This document shows, piece by piece, positions 15,652 through 25,073 of a stretch of DNA of 34,052 nucleotides (the first letter of the stretch is position 1; each line of letters starts with the position of its first letter). The notes below the pieces were generated by a model. It was not told the origin of the DNA and did not search any database. It was given only the letters and a program-made list of their open reading frames with translations. Location: NCBI GenBank assembly GCA_017617915.1, contig JAFZVH010000058.1:1-34052 (forward strand), read 5' to 3'. Source of the stretch: Alphaproteobacteria bacterium (GTDB lineage: Bacteria > Pseudomonadota > Alphaproteobacteria > Rs-D84). A program made the position numbers and the translations under genes.

Positions 15652-15708
15652 CTGTTGTTATCCTCGGCAACAGGTGTAAAAAACCAGATATTCTGGACAG
15701 AAATTATA
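15652..15708 (-). promoter_or_regulatory. rpsB promoter -10 box and structured leader
   Basis: TATAAT at 15708-15703 (minus strand), without a good -35 match. The transcript should begin around 15697-15695, so its first bases would form the hairpin CCAGA-ATA-TCTGG (15696-15684) followed by six U. A second hairpin pairs CTGTTG (15673-15668) with CAACAG (15657-15652), just upstream of the ribosome-binding site. S2 commonly represses its own mRNA through leader structure, which makes this a candidate regulatory leader. Confidence 0.45.
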
Positions 15709-15822
15709 CCCGTCGCCTGTGTTCTTCGCGGTCCATTACTGAAACGCGTGCCCGCATTATGGGACAAAAAAACCGAAAAAGCAAGGGAAAAGTTGGGGTT
15801 AGCAACGAATATAATTTAGAAC

Positions 15823-15850
15823 TTGTGTTTTTATATTTATATTCTAATAT
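15823..15850 (+). promoter_or_regulatory. promoter of the alpha-2-macroglobulin-pbpC operon
   Basis: TTGTGT (15823-15828), 16-nt spacer, TAATAT (15845-15850). Initiation near 15857 rules out the ATG at 15851 and leaves a 24-nt leader to the ATG at 15881. The rest of the 15635-15880 gap holds only the divergent rpsB promoter and leader; I see no convincing gene there. Confidence 0.5.
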
Positions 15851-15880
15851 ATGCATCAAAGGTGGGAACGGAAATATCGT

Positions 15881-18800
15881 ATGAAGAAAAAGAAGCAAAC
15901 TTCCATACATCGCAAGTTTTGGCGGTTTTTCTGGCCAATTATTGGTCTGGGCCTGATTGGCGGCGCACTGTTTTGGATGGCGATGGATGCTAAAAACGCT
16001 GTGCGATTCGATGCGTATGTATCTAATCCAACGCACGCGCACTTTTCTGATGACAATTCTGCTGTATTATACGAAAACATACCTGATGTGAACAACAATC
16101 GCAATATTGTGCCCGCATCTGGCGTTCAGATATCTTACGAAGGCGCATCTGGTGTAAATGCACCCGCATTCAATATGAATAATTCTGGTGCAAGCCTTGC
16201 GCAAAATATCAAAATTCGTCCCGCTGTGCGTGGGACATGGACAATGACAACGCCACACACAATCCGCTTTGCGCCCGAACAAAATTGGCCTGCGAATACT
16301 AAATTTGAAATAAAAATCGCCGACAAATTATTTGCACCTGACGCGCGTCCCAATACAAAAACAGTATCTTTTACAACCGCGCCTATTTCGGCTCATACTG
16401 ACATTTTCAATGTTTATCCTGTATCTGGGAATGATAAGTCTGTGGTTGGTGTTGCGGTTGTGTCTTTTAACTATCCTGTATCCGCCAAAGATTTTGACGA
16501 CAAGGTTTCAATGCGACTGGATGGCAAGAACCTGAACTTTAACGTAAAGTTCGACCGATATATGCGAACTGCAATAATTCAAACCGACCCCATTAGAATT
16601 ACCGATAAAACCCAGACTTTGCGTTTTAAATTGAATCGTGTACCTGATTCGGATAACAAATCACGCACAGAAAAAATCACTGCAAAAACAATCATAAATC
16701 CAGAAGATGCATTTTTCAAAATCTTGGATATCGCAAGCATCAGTGCCGATGACAAAGACGGTAATCCGCGCCAGATGGTATTGGTTGAACTGTCTGCGAC
16801 CGCCAAAAATAAAATAGATTGGAATAAATACATAAGTGCATATCTGTTACCACTGCACGCGTCTGATAATGAATCGGACGAATCGCACGCGTGGGGTACC
16901 GATGAAGTCACACCAGAAATAATCAAAAAATCACAAAAACTGAACCTTGCGTTATCCGAATTTGCAAATCCCGGGGGCACTTACCAGTATGCCTTTGCCT
17001 ATGAAGTATCTGATACTTTGCCACGTTATATATATATAGACATAAAATCTGGCATTAAATCAGAAAATGGTTTCATATCACAAAACGGTCTAAACCGCGT
17101 GATAAATGTTGCCTATCCAGAACAAAGTGTCAAAATCGCCGGCAATGGCGCACTGCTATCTTTGGCGGGTGACCAAACACTGGGGATTGTTGCACGCGGT
17201 GGCGTAAAAACCGCATACATAAATCTGTACAAAATAGAATCACGCGAAATAAACCACCTTATTACACAAACATATAACTTGTTTTCTGGGGTAAACTTCC
17301 GCGCTCCTTGGACATTTGATGCATACGATATGGCCGTTGTATTTCGAAAAAAGATTCCTTTTTCAAACACTGCGAAGAATCACGTCAATTATGCATCACT
17401 GAACTTGGGCGAATATATGGACCGCACATATCAAGACCAAACTGGCATCTTTGTCATCAAAACTGGCGCAACAGAATCAGATGCAGAATACAGTGACGCA
17501 CGACTTATCTTGCTAACAGATTTGGGTATTATACGCAAAATCAACTTGGACAACAGTTCGTCGGTATTCGTGTCACAAATATCTTCGGGCGCGCCCGCCG
17601 CAGATACGGACATAACTGTTTTAGGGCGCAATGGTCAACCAATTTGGGCGGGTGTCACAGATTCTGACGGACGTGCAGACATTCCGCGCTTTGCCTATGA
17701 CGAATATAAAAATGAAAAAGAACCAGTGGCAATTGTCGCGCGTCATGATTCTGATGTTTCGTTTATTCCATACTATGCAGACGCGGCACAAACAGATGAA
17801 TATTCTAAATTTGATGTTGGTGGAATTTATTCTTCATTTACAACACCTCTAATGGCCTTTGTGTTTTCTGACCGCGGAATATATCGTGGCGGCGAAACAG
17901 TCACAATTGGCGCGATTGTTGAAAACAAAACTTTTACCAGCGTAGCGGACACACCTATCAAGGTTGAAATCACAGATCCGCGTGGTCGAACAGTGCTGGA
18001 TAAAAAAATCTCGCTTGGTGCCAATGGTATGTTTGACATAAATTATAAACTTATGACCAGTGCGCCACTTGGCGAATACAGCGTTATGGTCTATACCGTC
18101 AACAAACGTGGTCATATTCAAGATTCAATCGGCAGCACAAGTTTTTCTGTACAAGAATTTGTGCCCGACACAATGAAACTTACAGCAAACTTGGACAATG
18201 CTAACCCAGACGGATGGATTGGTTCGAATAATCTAATGATAAACGTCGCATTAAATAACTTGTACGGCACACCTGCGACAAATCGTCGTGTGAACGCAAC
18301 TGCGACACTGCGTATGTCGGATTTTCATTTTACCCAGTACCCAGATTATACATTTACACCAAACACCAACAGCGTATCAGGTAAGCAAATTAGTCAGAAT
18401 CTTGAAACCTTTACCACAGATACCAACGAATCCAGAACAAACGAAAACGGCAACTCACAACTAAATATAACTTTTGACCGCGAAATACCTGTTGGTACTT
18501 ATATGCTGACGGTGCGAGTCAACGGCTTTGACGGCAGCGATGGCAAGGCTGTTCAAACGGCGATAAGTTCGCGTGTGTCAAATCTTGATTATTTGGTGGG
18601 ATACAAAACGAGTTCTAATCTGGATTATATAAATCGCAACGACGTCAAGACTATTAAATTCTTGGCCATAGACAGCTATGCTTTACCAACTGAATTATCT
18701 GATTTAACCCTGCGTTTAGTGCGTCGGGAAAATTTGATAAGTTTGGTCAAAGATACGAATAACCAGTATAAATATCAAACCGTTTCGCGCAATACGGTTG

Positions 18801-21601
18801 TCAAAGAAGAAGTTTTTGCGATTGGGCGAGATGGAACCGAAATAAAGTTAGATACTGCAAATGGTGGCACATATTATCTTCAGGTGACGGACAAGGCGGG
18901 AAATATCCTAGCAAATCTTGAATACTTTGTTGCCGCAGATGAAAATTTGGATTTAACCGCAAATAATAATGCAGAATTAAAGGTGAAACTTGACGCAACA
19001 GAATATAAACCTGGCGACACAATAAATATTGGAATTATCGCACCATATACAGGCACTGGACTAATTACCATTGAACGCGACAAAGTTTATGCACATAAAT
19101 GGTTCGTTGCCAAAACCACATCTTCAACCCAGCAAATTGTATTACCCGCAGATTTTGAAGGCACTGGTTATATAAATGTTTCCTTTGTTCGCGATATTGC
19201 AAGTCGTGACATATTCACCACACCTTATACATACGCGGTGGCACCATTTACAACAAAATTAGATAATCGCAAGATTGGTGCAACACTAACCGTTCCAGAA
19301 ATCATCCGCGACAATAAACTAAAAATAGAATACACCACAAATCAAGACGCCGCGTCCATGATATTTGCGGTCAACACTGGAATTTTGCAGGTCGCCAAGT
19401 ATAAAATTCCAAATCCAATAAAATACTTTTTCCAAAAGGCGGCTTTACAGGTTGAAACAACCCAGATTTTATCTCTGCTGTTGCCTGAATACAAGATATT
19501 GCGCGAAGTTGCCAAAACTGGTGGTGGTGATTTCACAGATGAAGCAACCGGTTTGGATTCGCCTTTAACCAACCCATTTGCGCGCAATAATTTGCCATCT
19601 GTTGCCTTTGCGTCGGGTATCATAAAAACCACTGCAAATGAAACCAAAGAAATAACTTTTGATATTCCGGAATATTTTAATGGCGAAATAAGTGTTTTCG
19701 CCGTTGCCGCAAATGTTGGCGCGATTGGCGGTGCAAATGCAACAACCAAAATTCAATCACCCGTTGTAATATCTGTATCTGCCCCCACATTTGTTGCCCC
19801 AAATGATAATTTTGTTGTGAATACGATTATATCTAACCTTGCACCAAAATCTGGCGACAACGCAACTGTCACTGCAACCGCCGATACCAAGGGCGCGCTG
19901 TTATCGCTACCAGATACCACCATCACAATGCCTTTGCCAGAAAACACAGAAAAACTGTGGACAATAAATGTTACCGCAGGTGCGAATATTGGCCCAGGTG
20001 ATATAGATGTATCCGCCAAATTACTGGGCGCCGATGGCGGACAAATCTTGAACCGCAAAACAAATGCAAGTTTGTCTGTGCGACCAACTACAACCAAACA
20101 AACAGAAATTAAAACAAATGTGTTAAATGCACCAAGCATACAACTGCGCAATCTGACCAACGATATGTTCACAGAAAAACAAACGCGCAATTTATTCATC
20201 GCCAAAACACCTGCGATATTTGCGCGCCCATTGGTTATGTATCTTGAAAATTATGAATATGATTGTACCGAACAACTGGTATCCCGCACATTGCCCTATG
20301 TATTGCTGGCGGACAACAAAATGATTGGAACAACTTATTCAAATTCCAGCGATAAAATATCAAAGACTGTTCAGGTTTTGATGAATCGGCAAAACCCAGA
20401 CGGTTCATTTGGCGAATGGGCGACCAGCACCAGATATACCGATGATATGAGCGATGCGCGCACCGCCTATCTGACCGCGTACGTAATGAACTTTTTAAGT
20501 CTTGCGCGCCAAAACGGATTCAGTGTACCCCAATCTGTATTCGCACGTGGCATCGATTACTTGCGCGAATTTGCGGGCCAGCCAACAACCAATTTTGATA
20601 CCGCTTTGGCAAAAGCCTTGGCGATATACACTCTGACCCAAAATGACTATGTCACAACAAGTTATATTGACGCACTGCAAGAATATGCTAAGCAAAATAT
20701 AAAAAATTGGGAATCTACTATCATAGGTCCGTATATCGCCGCGTCTTATAAAATGCTGAAACAAATCGATAAAGGTGCCGATTTGATTTCGCGTTATCGT
20801 ATTGGGCAGACGACCAAGCACACCAATACATTCAACAATTCTGTTGCAAATGACGCCCAGTATACGATGCTTGCGCGCAGATATTTCAATACAAATGACA
20901 CCAAGGGTCTTAAAATTATTCAAGACTATATAAACGCAGGTCTGTATGATTCCTTTACCGCGGCGGCGATTGTTATGGCAATGGCAACAGAACAAGATAA
21001 CAATTCGGCAACGCTGGATGATATCAGTGTCTTGACAAACGATGACAGACAGTTAAAAGGCGACACCACCCCAGAATTGGTCGCAATTACAGTTCCAAAC
21101 GATGTGACAAAATTACGCATAAATTGCCCAAAGTGTGACAAATCGAACACATTGTTTGCCGCATTTGTCCAACAAGGTTTCCCTAAAACCGCCCTGCCCG
21201 CATCGAACGGCATTGAAATTTCGCGTATATATTATGACCAAAGCGGCAAAGAAATTGAAACTGGGGAAATCGGAGAAATTGTCGATGTCAAAATTGTTGC
21301 GCGCACTCGCGGGGGCACCGACAAAATAGATAACGCAGTAATATCAGACCTACTGCCTGGCGGATTTATACCATTGGCAGACAGTTTAACTGGTGACCGA
21401 GAATTCAGCGAAATCCACGAAGACAGAATCTTGATATATACCGCACTGTCGCGCGAACCCGCTGTCTTTACTTATCGCGCACAACTTTCTGCGGCAGGTA
21501 CATTCGCAGTGCCGGCAATATATGCATCTGACATGTATAATGCTGCACTGAATGCAACCGGCGAATCTGGAACCTTTACAGTATCAAATGAAGCGAAATA
21601 A
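15881..21601 (+). CDS. yfhM: bacterial alpha-2-macroglobulin, membrane-anchored
   Basis: A 1906-aa periplasmic protease trap. The start at 15881 (MKKKKQTSIHRKFW) is supported by the promoter position. One N-terminal membrane helix (about residues 17-36, IIGLGLIGGALFWMAM) anchors it; no lipobox is present, unlike the E. coli lipoprotein. Tandem MG domains follow, including the MG signature FSDRGIYRGGETVTI. A macroglobulin core domain follows (IIKTTANETKEITFDIPE then VVISVSAPTFVAPND). The thioester motif CTEQ (Cys1462) keeps the Cys-x-Glu-Gln needed to crosslink an attacking protease. An alpha-toroid domain (RQNPDGSFGEW) and a receptor-binding-like end complete it. It overlaps pbpC by 14 bases, matching the known yfhM-pbpC pairing. 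Confidence 0.95.
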   Translation: MKKKKQTSIHRKFWRFFWPIIGLGLIGGALFWMAMDAKNAVRFDAYVSNPTHAHFSDDNSAVLYENIPDVNNNRNIVPASGVQISYEGASGVNAPAFNMNNSGASLAQNIKIRPAVRGTWTMTTPHTIRFAPEQNWPANTKFEIKIADKLFAPDARPNTKTVSFTTAPISAHTDIFNVYPVSGNDKSVVGVAVVSFNYPVSAKDFDDKVSMRLDGKNLNFNVKFDRYMRTAIIQTDPIRITDKTQTLRFKLNRVPDSDNKSRTEKITAKTIINPEDAFFKILDIASISADDKDGNPRQMVLVELSATAKNKIDWNKYISAYLLPLHASDNESDESHAWGTDEVTPEIIKKSQKLNLALSEFANPGGTYQYAFAYEVSDTLPRYIYIDIKSGIKSENGFISQNGLNRVINVAYPEQSVKIAGNGALLSLAGDQTLGIVARGGVKTAYINLYKIESREINHLITQTYNLFSGVNFRAPWTFDAYDMAVVFRKKIPFSNTAKNHVNYASLNLGEYMDRTYQDQTGIFVIKTGATESDAEYSDARLILLTDLGIIRKINLDNSSSVFVSQISSGAPAADTDITVLGRNGQPIWAGVTDSDGRADIPRFAYDEYKNEKEPVAIVARHDSDVSFIPYYADAAQTDEYSKFDVGGIYSSFTTPLMAFVFSDRGIYRGGETVTIGAIVENKTFTSVADTPIKVEITDPRGRTVLDKKISLGANGMFDINYKLMTSAPLGEYSVMVYTVNKRGHIQDSIGSTSFSVQEFVPDTMKLTANLDNANPDGWIGSNNLMINVALNNLYGTPATNRRVNATATLRMSDFHFTQYPDYTFTPNTNSVSGKQISQNLETFTTDTNESRTNENGNSQLNITFDREIPVGTYMLTVRVNGFDGSDGKAVQTAISSRVSNLDYLVGYKTSSNLDYINRNDVKTIKFLAIDSYALPTELSDLTLRLVRRENLISLVKDTNNQYKYQTVSRNTVVKEEVFAIGRDGTEIKLDTANGGTYYLQVTDKAGNILANLEYFVAADENLDLTANNNAELKVKLDATEYKPGDTINIGIIAPYTGTGLITIERDKVYAHKWFVAKTTSSTQQIVLPADFEGTGYINVSFVRDIASRDIFTTPYTYAVAPFTTKLDNRKIGATLTVPEIIRDNKLKIEYTTNQDAASMIFAVNTGILQVAKYKIPNPIKYFFQKAALQVETTQILSLLLPEYKILREVAKTGGGDFTDEATGLDSPLTNPFARNNLPSVAFASGIIKTTANETKEITFDIPEYFNGEISVFAVAANVGAIGGANATTKIQSPVVISVSAPTFVAPNDNFVVNTIISNLAPKSGDNATVTATADTKGALLSLPDTTITMPLPENTEKLWTINVTAGANIGPGDIDVSAKLLGADGGQILNRKTNASLSVRPTTTKQTEIKTNVLNAPSIQLRNLTNDMFTEKQTRNLFIAKTPAIFARPLVMYLENYEYDCTEQLVSRTLPYVLLADNKMIGTTYSNSSDKISKTVQVLMNRQNPDGSFGEWATSTRYTDDMSDARTAYLTAYVMNFLSLARQNGFSVPQSVFARGIDYLREFAGQPTTNFDTALAKALAIYTLTQNDYVTTSYIDALQEYAKQNIKNWESTIIGPYIAASYKMLKQIDKGADLISRYRIGQTTKHTNTFNNSVANDAQYTMLARRYFNTNDTKGLKIIQDYINAGLYDSFTAAAIVMAMATEQDNNSATLDDISVLTNDDRQLKGDTTPELVAITVPNDVTKLRINCPKCDKSNTLFAAFVQQGFPKTALPASNGIEISRIYYDQSGKEIETGEIGEIVDVKIVARTRGGTDKIDNAVISDLLPGGFIPLADSLTGDREFSEIHEDRILIYTALSREPAVFTYRAQLSAAGTFAVPAIYASDMYNAALNATGESGTFTVSNEAK

Positions 21602-23936
21602 ATTTCTTAAATTTGGTTTAATACTGGGTGTTATTGTCGTTATCTGGGCGATTCTCAGATTCATATTTGTTGCGCCACTGTTACAGGATATTTCTTTTTC
21701 ACGCGCATATTATGACCGCAATGGCCAGTTGTTGCGAATAACCCTGACCGACGATGACAAGTACAGAATTTTTACGCCGCTATCTGAAATCAGTCCGCAC
21801 ATAATCAACGCAGTTATTTTATACGAAGACAAACACTTTTATCATCACTTTGGCATCAACCCTGTTTCAATGTTGCGTGCCGCGCGACAATATTTCAGGG
21901 GCGACACGCATCCTGTTGGCGCATCAACAATTACTATGCAGGTTGCACGTCTGATATATGACATAAACAGCAAAACAACATTAGGCAAACTGAAACAAAT
22001 TGCTGCAGCAATGTACATTGACTTGTTTCATTCAAAATCAGAAATTATCGAAGCTTATTTTAACCTTGCGCCGTATGGAGGCAATATTGAAGGCATAGGC
22101 GCAGCATCAAAAATATATTTTGATAAAACCGCAGATAACTTGACCAAAATAGAATCTATTACATTGGCAACTGTGCCGCAAAACCCGACCAAGCGTGGTC
22201 TAAACACAAGCCGAGGAATCAAAAACATAGAAAATATGCGACACAACTTGGCTGCGCGGTGGGTGGCGGAAAACCCGACAGACCAAGATTTAATCACACT
22301 GGCAAAAATGCCACTGCAGGTACGCGCGCCCGCCGACCTGCCCTTTTTGGCGCCACACTTTGTTGACAATATGAACACACAAAAAATTGACGGACATCGC
22401 CAACAAATTATAACCACGCTTGATTTTAATCTTCAGAAAAAATTAGAACGCGCGTTGCGCGATGAAATATCTGGTCGCAAGAAAACAGGTGTCACAAATG
22501 CCGCCGCCGTTTTGTTAAATTATAAAACAATGGAGGTTTTAGCATACATTGGCTCTGGGGATTATTTTAATCGCAATATCTATGGCGAAAACGACGGTGT
22601 CCGCGCGCGCCGCAGCCCCGGTTCAACATTAAAGCCCTTGATTTATGCCACCGCCATAGATAACGGACTAATCCATGGGTTCAGTTTACTGCGCGACACG
22701 CCGGTAAGTTTTGGTATTTACGCCCCAGAAAATTCCGACAATGAATTTTTTGGCCCAATTTTGGCGCGTGATGCGCTGACGCGTTCGCGCAATATTCCTG
22801 CGATAAATTTACTGCGGCAAATTGGAACAAAAAAGTTTTATAAAATATTACAGCAATCAGGTGTATCAAATTTACAACCCCCAGAACACTATGGCGTATC
22901 GGTTGCACTGGGCGGTGCCGAAGTATCAATGTTAGAATTGGCGGATATATATGCGACCATGGCAAATCTTGGCACGCGTAAAAAACTTAAATTTTACTTA
23001 GTCGAAGCCCCAACAACAATAAACTCTGTGCTTTCGCCCGAGGCTTTCTTCCTTACGCTTGATATACTTGGGCGCAATGTAGCCCCAACAAAAAAAATAC
23101 CCTTTACCCGCGGGACAACAAACACAATCAAACACTATTGGAAAACAGGAACATCGTCATCATATCGTGATGCGTGGACTGCGGGTATTTTTGGCGATAT
23201 GGTTTTGGTTGTTTGGGTCGGAAACTTTGATGGCACGCCGAACAACGCATTCAGTGGCGCACGCACTGCGGCACCGATATATTTTTCCTTGGCACACACT
23301 GTACAAAAGTATATGGCAGAAAATGGCGCACCCATTCAAAACAATGACTTTTTGCGTGAAGATATGAATATAACCAAGGTAGAAATGTGCGAAATTGGTG
23401 GCGATATTGCGGGACCGTATTGTCCAAAAAAGACATGGGGCTATTTTATACCTGGTAAATCGCCAATCGCCCAAAACAAAATTCATCGGGCTGTCGCAAT
23501 TGACAACAAAACAAATCTGCGCGCGTGCAATGCCGACCCAAAGACAACCCATATGGCGGTGTATGAATTTTGGGATGGTCAGTATCTGGATTTGTTTCAG
23601 CGCGCGGGTATTAAACGCAAGATTGCGCCAAAATTTTTGCCTGAATGCGATATAAATAACCTGCCGGACCTGCAGCCCGCCCCAATCATAGCATCCCCAA
23701 TGGCAGATTCAAAAATTGTTATCACATCTGATATGGATGTTGAACCTGTTGGATTTATGGCATTCGGCGCAGATCAAAATACTAAACTGATGTGGTTTTT
23801 AGATGATAAAACATTGGGCAGCACAAAAAACGGTGAAACACTAGAATACCGTGTGCCAATGGGCGAACATATATTACGCACAGTTGATACAACCGGCGCC
23901 GCCACAGAAATCAAATTTAGTGTTGTTGGCGGATAA
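21588..23936 (+). CDS. pbpC: penicillin-binding protein 1C
   Basis: A 782-aa bifunctional peptidoglycan synthase. I start at ATG 21588 (MKRNKFLKFGLILGVIVV), which gives a signal-anchor helix; it lies inside the last codons of the macroglobulin gene. The glycosyltransferase 51 domain carries ILYEDKHFYHHFGINP (catalytic Glu) and GASTITMQVARL. The transpeptidase domain has STLK (Ser346, Lys349), SRN and KTGTSS (from Lys519). A C-terminal PBP1C-specific domain (about residues 700-782) is present. All catalytic motifs are intact. It is thought to repair peptidoglycan where an outer-membrane breach exposes the wall, while the macroglobulin neutralises incoming proteases. Confidence 0.95.
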   Translation: MKRNKFLKFGLILGVIVVIWAILRFIFVAPLLQDISFSRAYYDRNGQLLRITLTDDDKYRIFTPLSEISPHIINAVILYEDKHFYHHFGINPVSMLRAARQYFRGDTHPVGASTITMQVARLIYDINSKTTLGKLKQIAAAMYIDLFHSKSEIIEAYFNLAPYGGNIEGIGAASKIYFDKTADNLTKIESITLATVPQNPTKRGLNTSRGIKNIENMRHNLAARWVAENPTDQDLITLAKMPLQVRAPADLPFLAPHFVDNMNTQKIDGHRQQIITTLDFNLQKKLERALRDEISGRKKTGVTNAAAVLLNYKTMEVLAYIGSGDYFNRNIYGENDGVRARRSPGSTLKPLIYATAIDNGLIHGFSLLRDTPVSFGIYAPENSDNEFFGPILARDALTRSRNIPAINLLRQIGTKKFYKILQQSGVSNLQPPEHYGVSVALGGAEVSMLELADIYATMANLGTRKKLKFYLVEAPTTINSVLSPEAFFLTLDILGRNVAPTKKIPFTRGTTNTIKHYWKTGTSSSYRDAWTAGIFGDMVLVVWVGNFDGTPNNAFSGARTAAPIYFSLAHTVQKYMAENGAPIQNNDFLREDMNITKVEMCEIGGDIAGPYCPKKTWGYFIPGKSPIAQNKIHRAVAIDNKTNLRACNADPKTTHMAVYEFWDGQYLDLFQRAGIKRKIAPKFLPECDINNLPDLQPAPIIASPMADSKIVITSDMDVEPVGFMAFGADQNTKLMWFLDDKTLGSTKNGETLEYRVPMGEHILRTVDTTGAATEIKFSVVGG

Positions 23937-24081
23937 AGGCTCCATATTTCAGTTTATGCAATAAAACCTCGGGCAACATTCCACCAAAGACATCCGCGGT
24001 CAACCCTATTGGTATATTTATTGTTTCCATAATTTCTGCTATTTTCTGCCCCAGCACAAGATTCCTTTTAAACGCACCCAT
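23917..24081 (-). CDS. possible 54-aa protein, unknown
   Basis: An ORF too short for routine detection fills the gap after pbpC on the opposite strand and overlaps the last 20 bases of pbpC. It starts ATG at 24081 (MGAFKRNLVLGQKIAEIMET) and ends TAA at 23917. The ribosome-binding site AAAGGGG with 7-nt spacing is the best in the area. Residues 10-20 could form an amphipathic helix, and the remainder is hydrophobic and Gly/Leu-rich (IGLTADVFGGMLPEVLLHKL). It lies just downstream of a terminator (24099-24137) and has no visible promoter, so expression would need read-through. I recognise no family; it may be a relic. Confidence 0.4.
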   Translation of the reverse strand: MGAFKRNLVLGQKIAEIMETINIPIGLTADVFGGMLPEVLLHKLKYGAFIRQQH

Positions 24082-24098
24082 CTCTTAACCCCTTTATC

Positions 24099-24137
24099 AA
24101 AAGAAAAATGCCATCTGAAAAAGACGGCAAGATGGCA
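24099..24137 (-). terminator. terminator of the exported-protein operon
   Basis: An 8-bp stem (TGCCATCT at 24109-24116 with AGATGGCA at 24130-24137) and a 13-nt loop, followed on the minus strand by TTTTTCTTTT. It lies about 64 nt after the stop of the 287-aa gene. Confidence 0.65.
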
Positions 24138-24200
24138 AGAACTAATTTCACTACATAGCCCGATTTATTGAATATTCAACCGGCCTCCTGCCGATATGTT

Positions 24201-25064
24201 TTATTGCAATCCGAACTTGTTGATATAGTTGAAAGAAATGCCTATCATCAAATTACTGCCATAGTGTTCGGCATCGCGCGCCTTGGCACGGCGATATTGC
24301 ACATATGGTCCCATAGTGAACGCCCCCCACAGGTTTGTATCCATACGCGCCGCCACACTTAAATCGCGTTCCAAATCTGTGCCAACATAGGTTGAATAGT
24401 TCAAATATTCACGATAATAACCGTCCGTTGATAACTTGACACCTTCGCGAATCAAATATTCCAAGCGCCATCCTGTTTCAACTGCAAACTTACTAACTTG
24501 ATCATGGCCATATGTAAAATCATATTCGTACATACCTGCAACATACAGCGATTTAATTATATCAGAATCAAACAGCGAAATACCTGCCGACCCACGCGTC
24601 ACTTTCAATCGATTATCTGTACCTTTGGTGGGCTCAAATTCTGTTTCGTACGCCGCACGCACAGTTGGCCCCAGTTTAAATGAATCAAAATCCCAACACG
24701 CATAAGATAAATTACTGCTGAACAAAATCTTGTCAGCATTTTCGTTGACGGTTTTTGGTGCATTATATGGATACAGTGTTGTTTTACCATATTCCATCAG
24801 CAGCCCATTATCCCAATTAAACCTGTTTTTTGTGTATTCTAAAACAGTATCAAAAGCGCCCTTGATATAATCTTGTCCATCTGTATTCAACGCTGTAATC
24901 GGGGAATTAGTATATTCATCTACGTGCCTCAATTGCGTTTTTGACAAATCAAGCCCTATTCTGCGAATATCAAGAACCAATTCCTTTTTTTCCAAAACAA
25001 CATCATCCGCCAACGATGCAAACGGCGCAGCGATTGCGCAACACAAAACCAACAGTTTTTTCAT
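24201..25064 (-). CDS. outer-membrane beta-barrel-like protein, unknown
   Basis: A 287-aa exported protein with a signal peptide (MKKLLVLCCAIAAPFASLA, cleavage before DDVVL). The mature sequence is dominated by alternating aromatic and polar residues with recurrent short strands, for example AAYETEFEP, YVAGMYEYDFTYG, FAVETGWRLEYL and YVQYRRAKARD. Its end MIGISFNYINKFGLQ fits a barrel strand. There are few or no cysteines after the signal. I cannot name the family; a porin-like or structural outer-membrane protein is the most likely reading. AGAGG lies 5-6 nt before the ATG and nine bases separate it from the upstream gene, so it is the last gene of a three-gene operon. Confidence 0.7.
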   Translation of the reverse strand: MKKLLVLCCAIAAPFASLADDVVLEKKELVLDIRRIGLDLSKTQLRHVDEYTNSPITALNTDGQDYIKGAFDTVLEYTKNRFNWDNGLLMEYGKTTLYPYNAPKTVNENADKILFSSNLSYACWDFDSFKLGPTVRAAYETEFEPTKGTDNRLKVTRGSAGISLFDSDIIKSLYVAGMYEYDFTYGHDQVSKFAVETGWRLEYLIREGVKLSTDGYYREYLNYSTYVGTDLERDLSVAARMDTNLWGAFTMGPYVQYRRAKARDAEHYGSNLMIGISFNYINKFGLQ

Positions 25065-25073
25065 TTTTACCTC

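Noticed and set aside
15633-15884. An 83-codon plus-strand frame in the rpsB-macroglobulin gap
   Set aside because: It starts inside the rpsB start region, has no ribosome-binding site, covers both divergent promoters, and its predicted protein shows no coherent composition.
15704-16042. A 112-codon minus-strand frame over the macroglobulin start
   Set aside because: It overlaps the real macroglobulin N-terminus and the promoter region, and lacks start signals.
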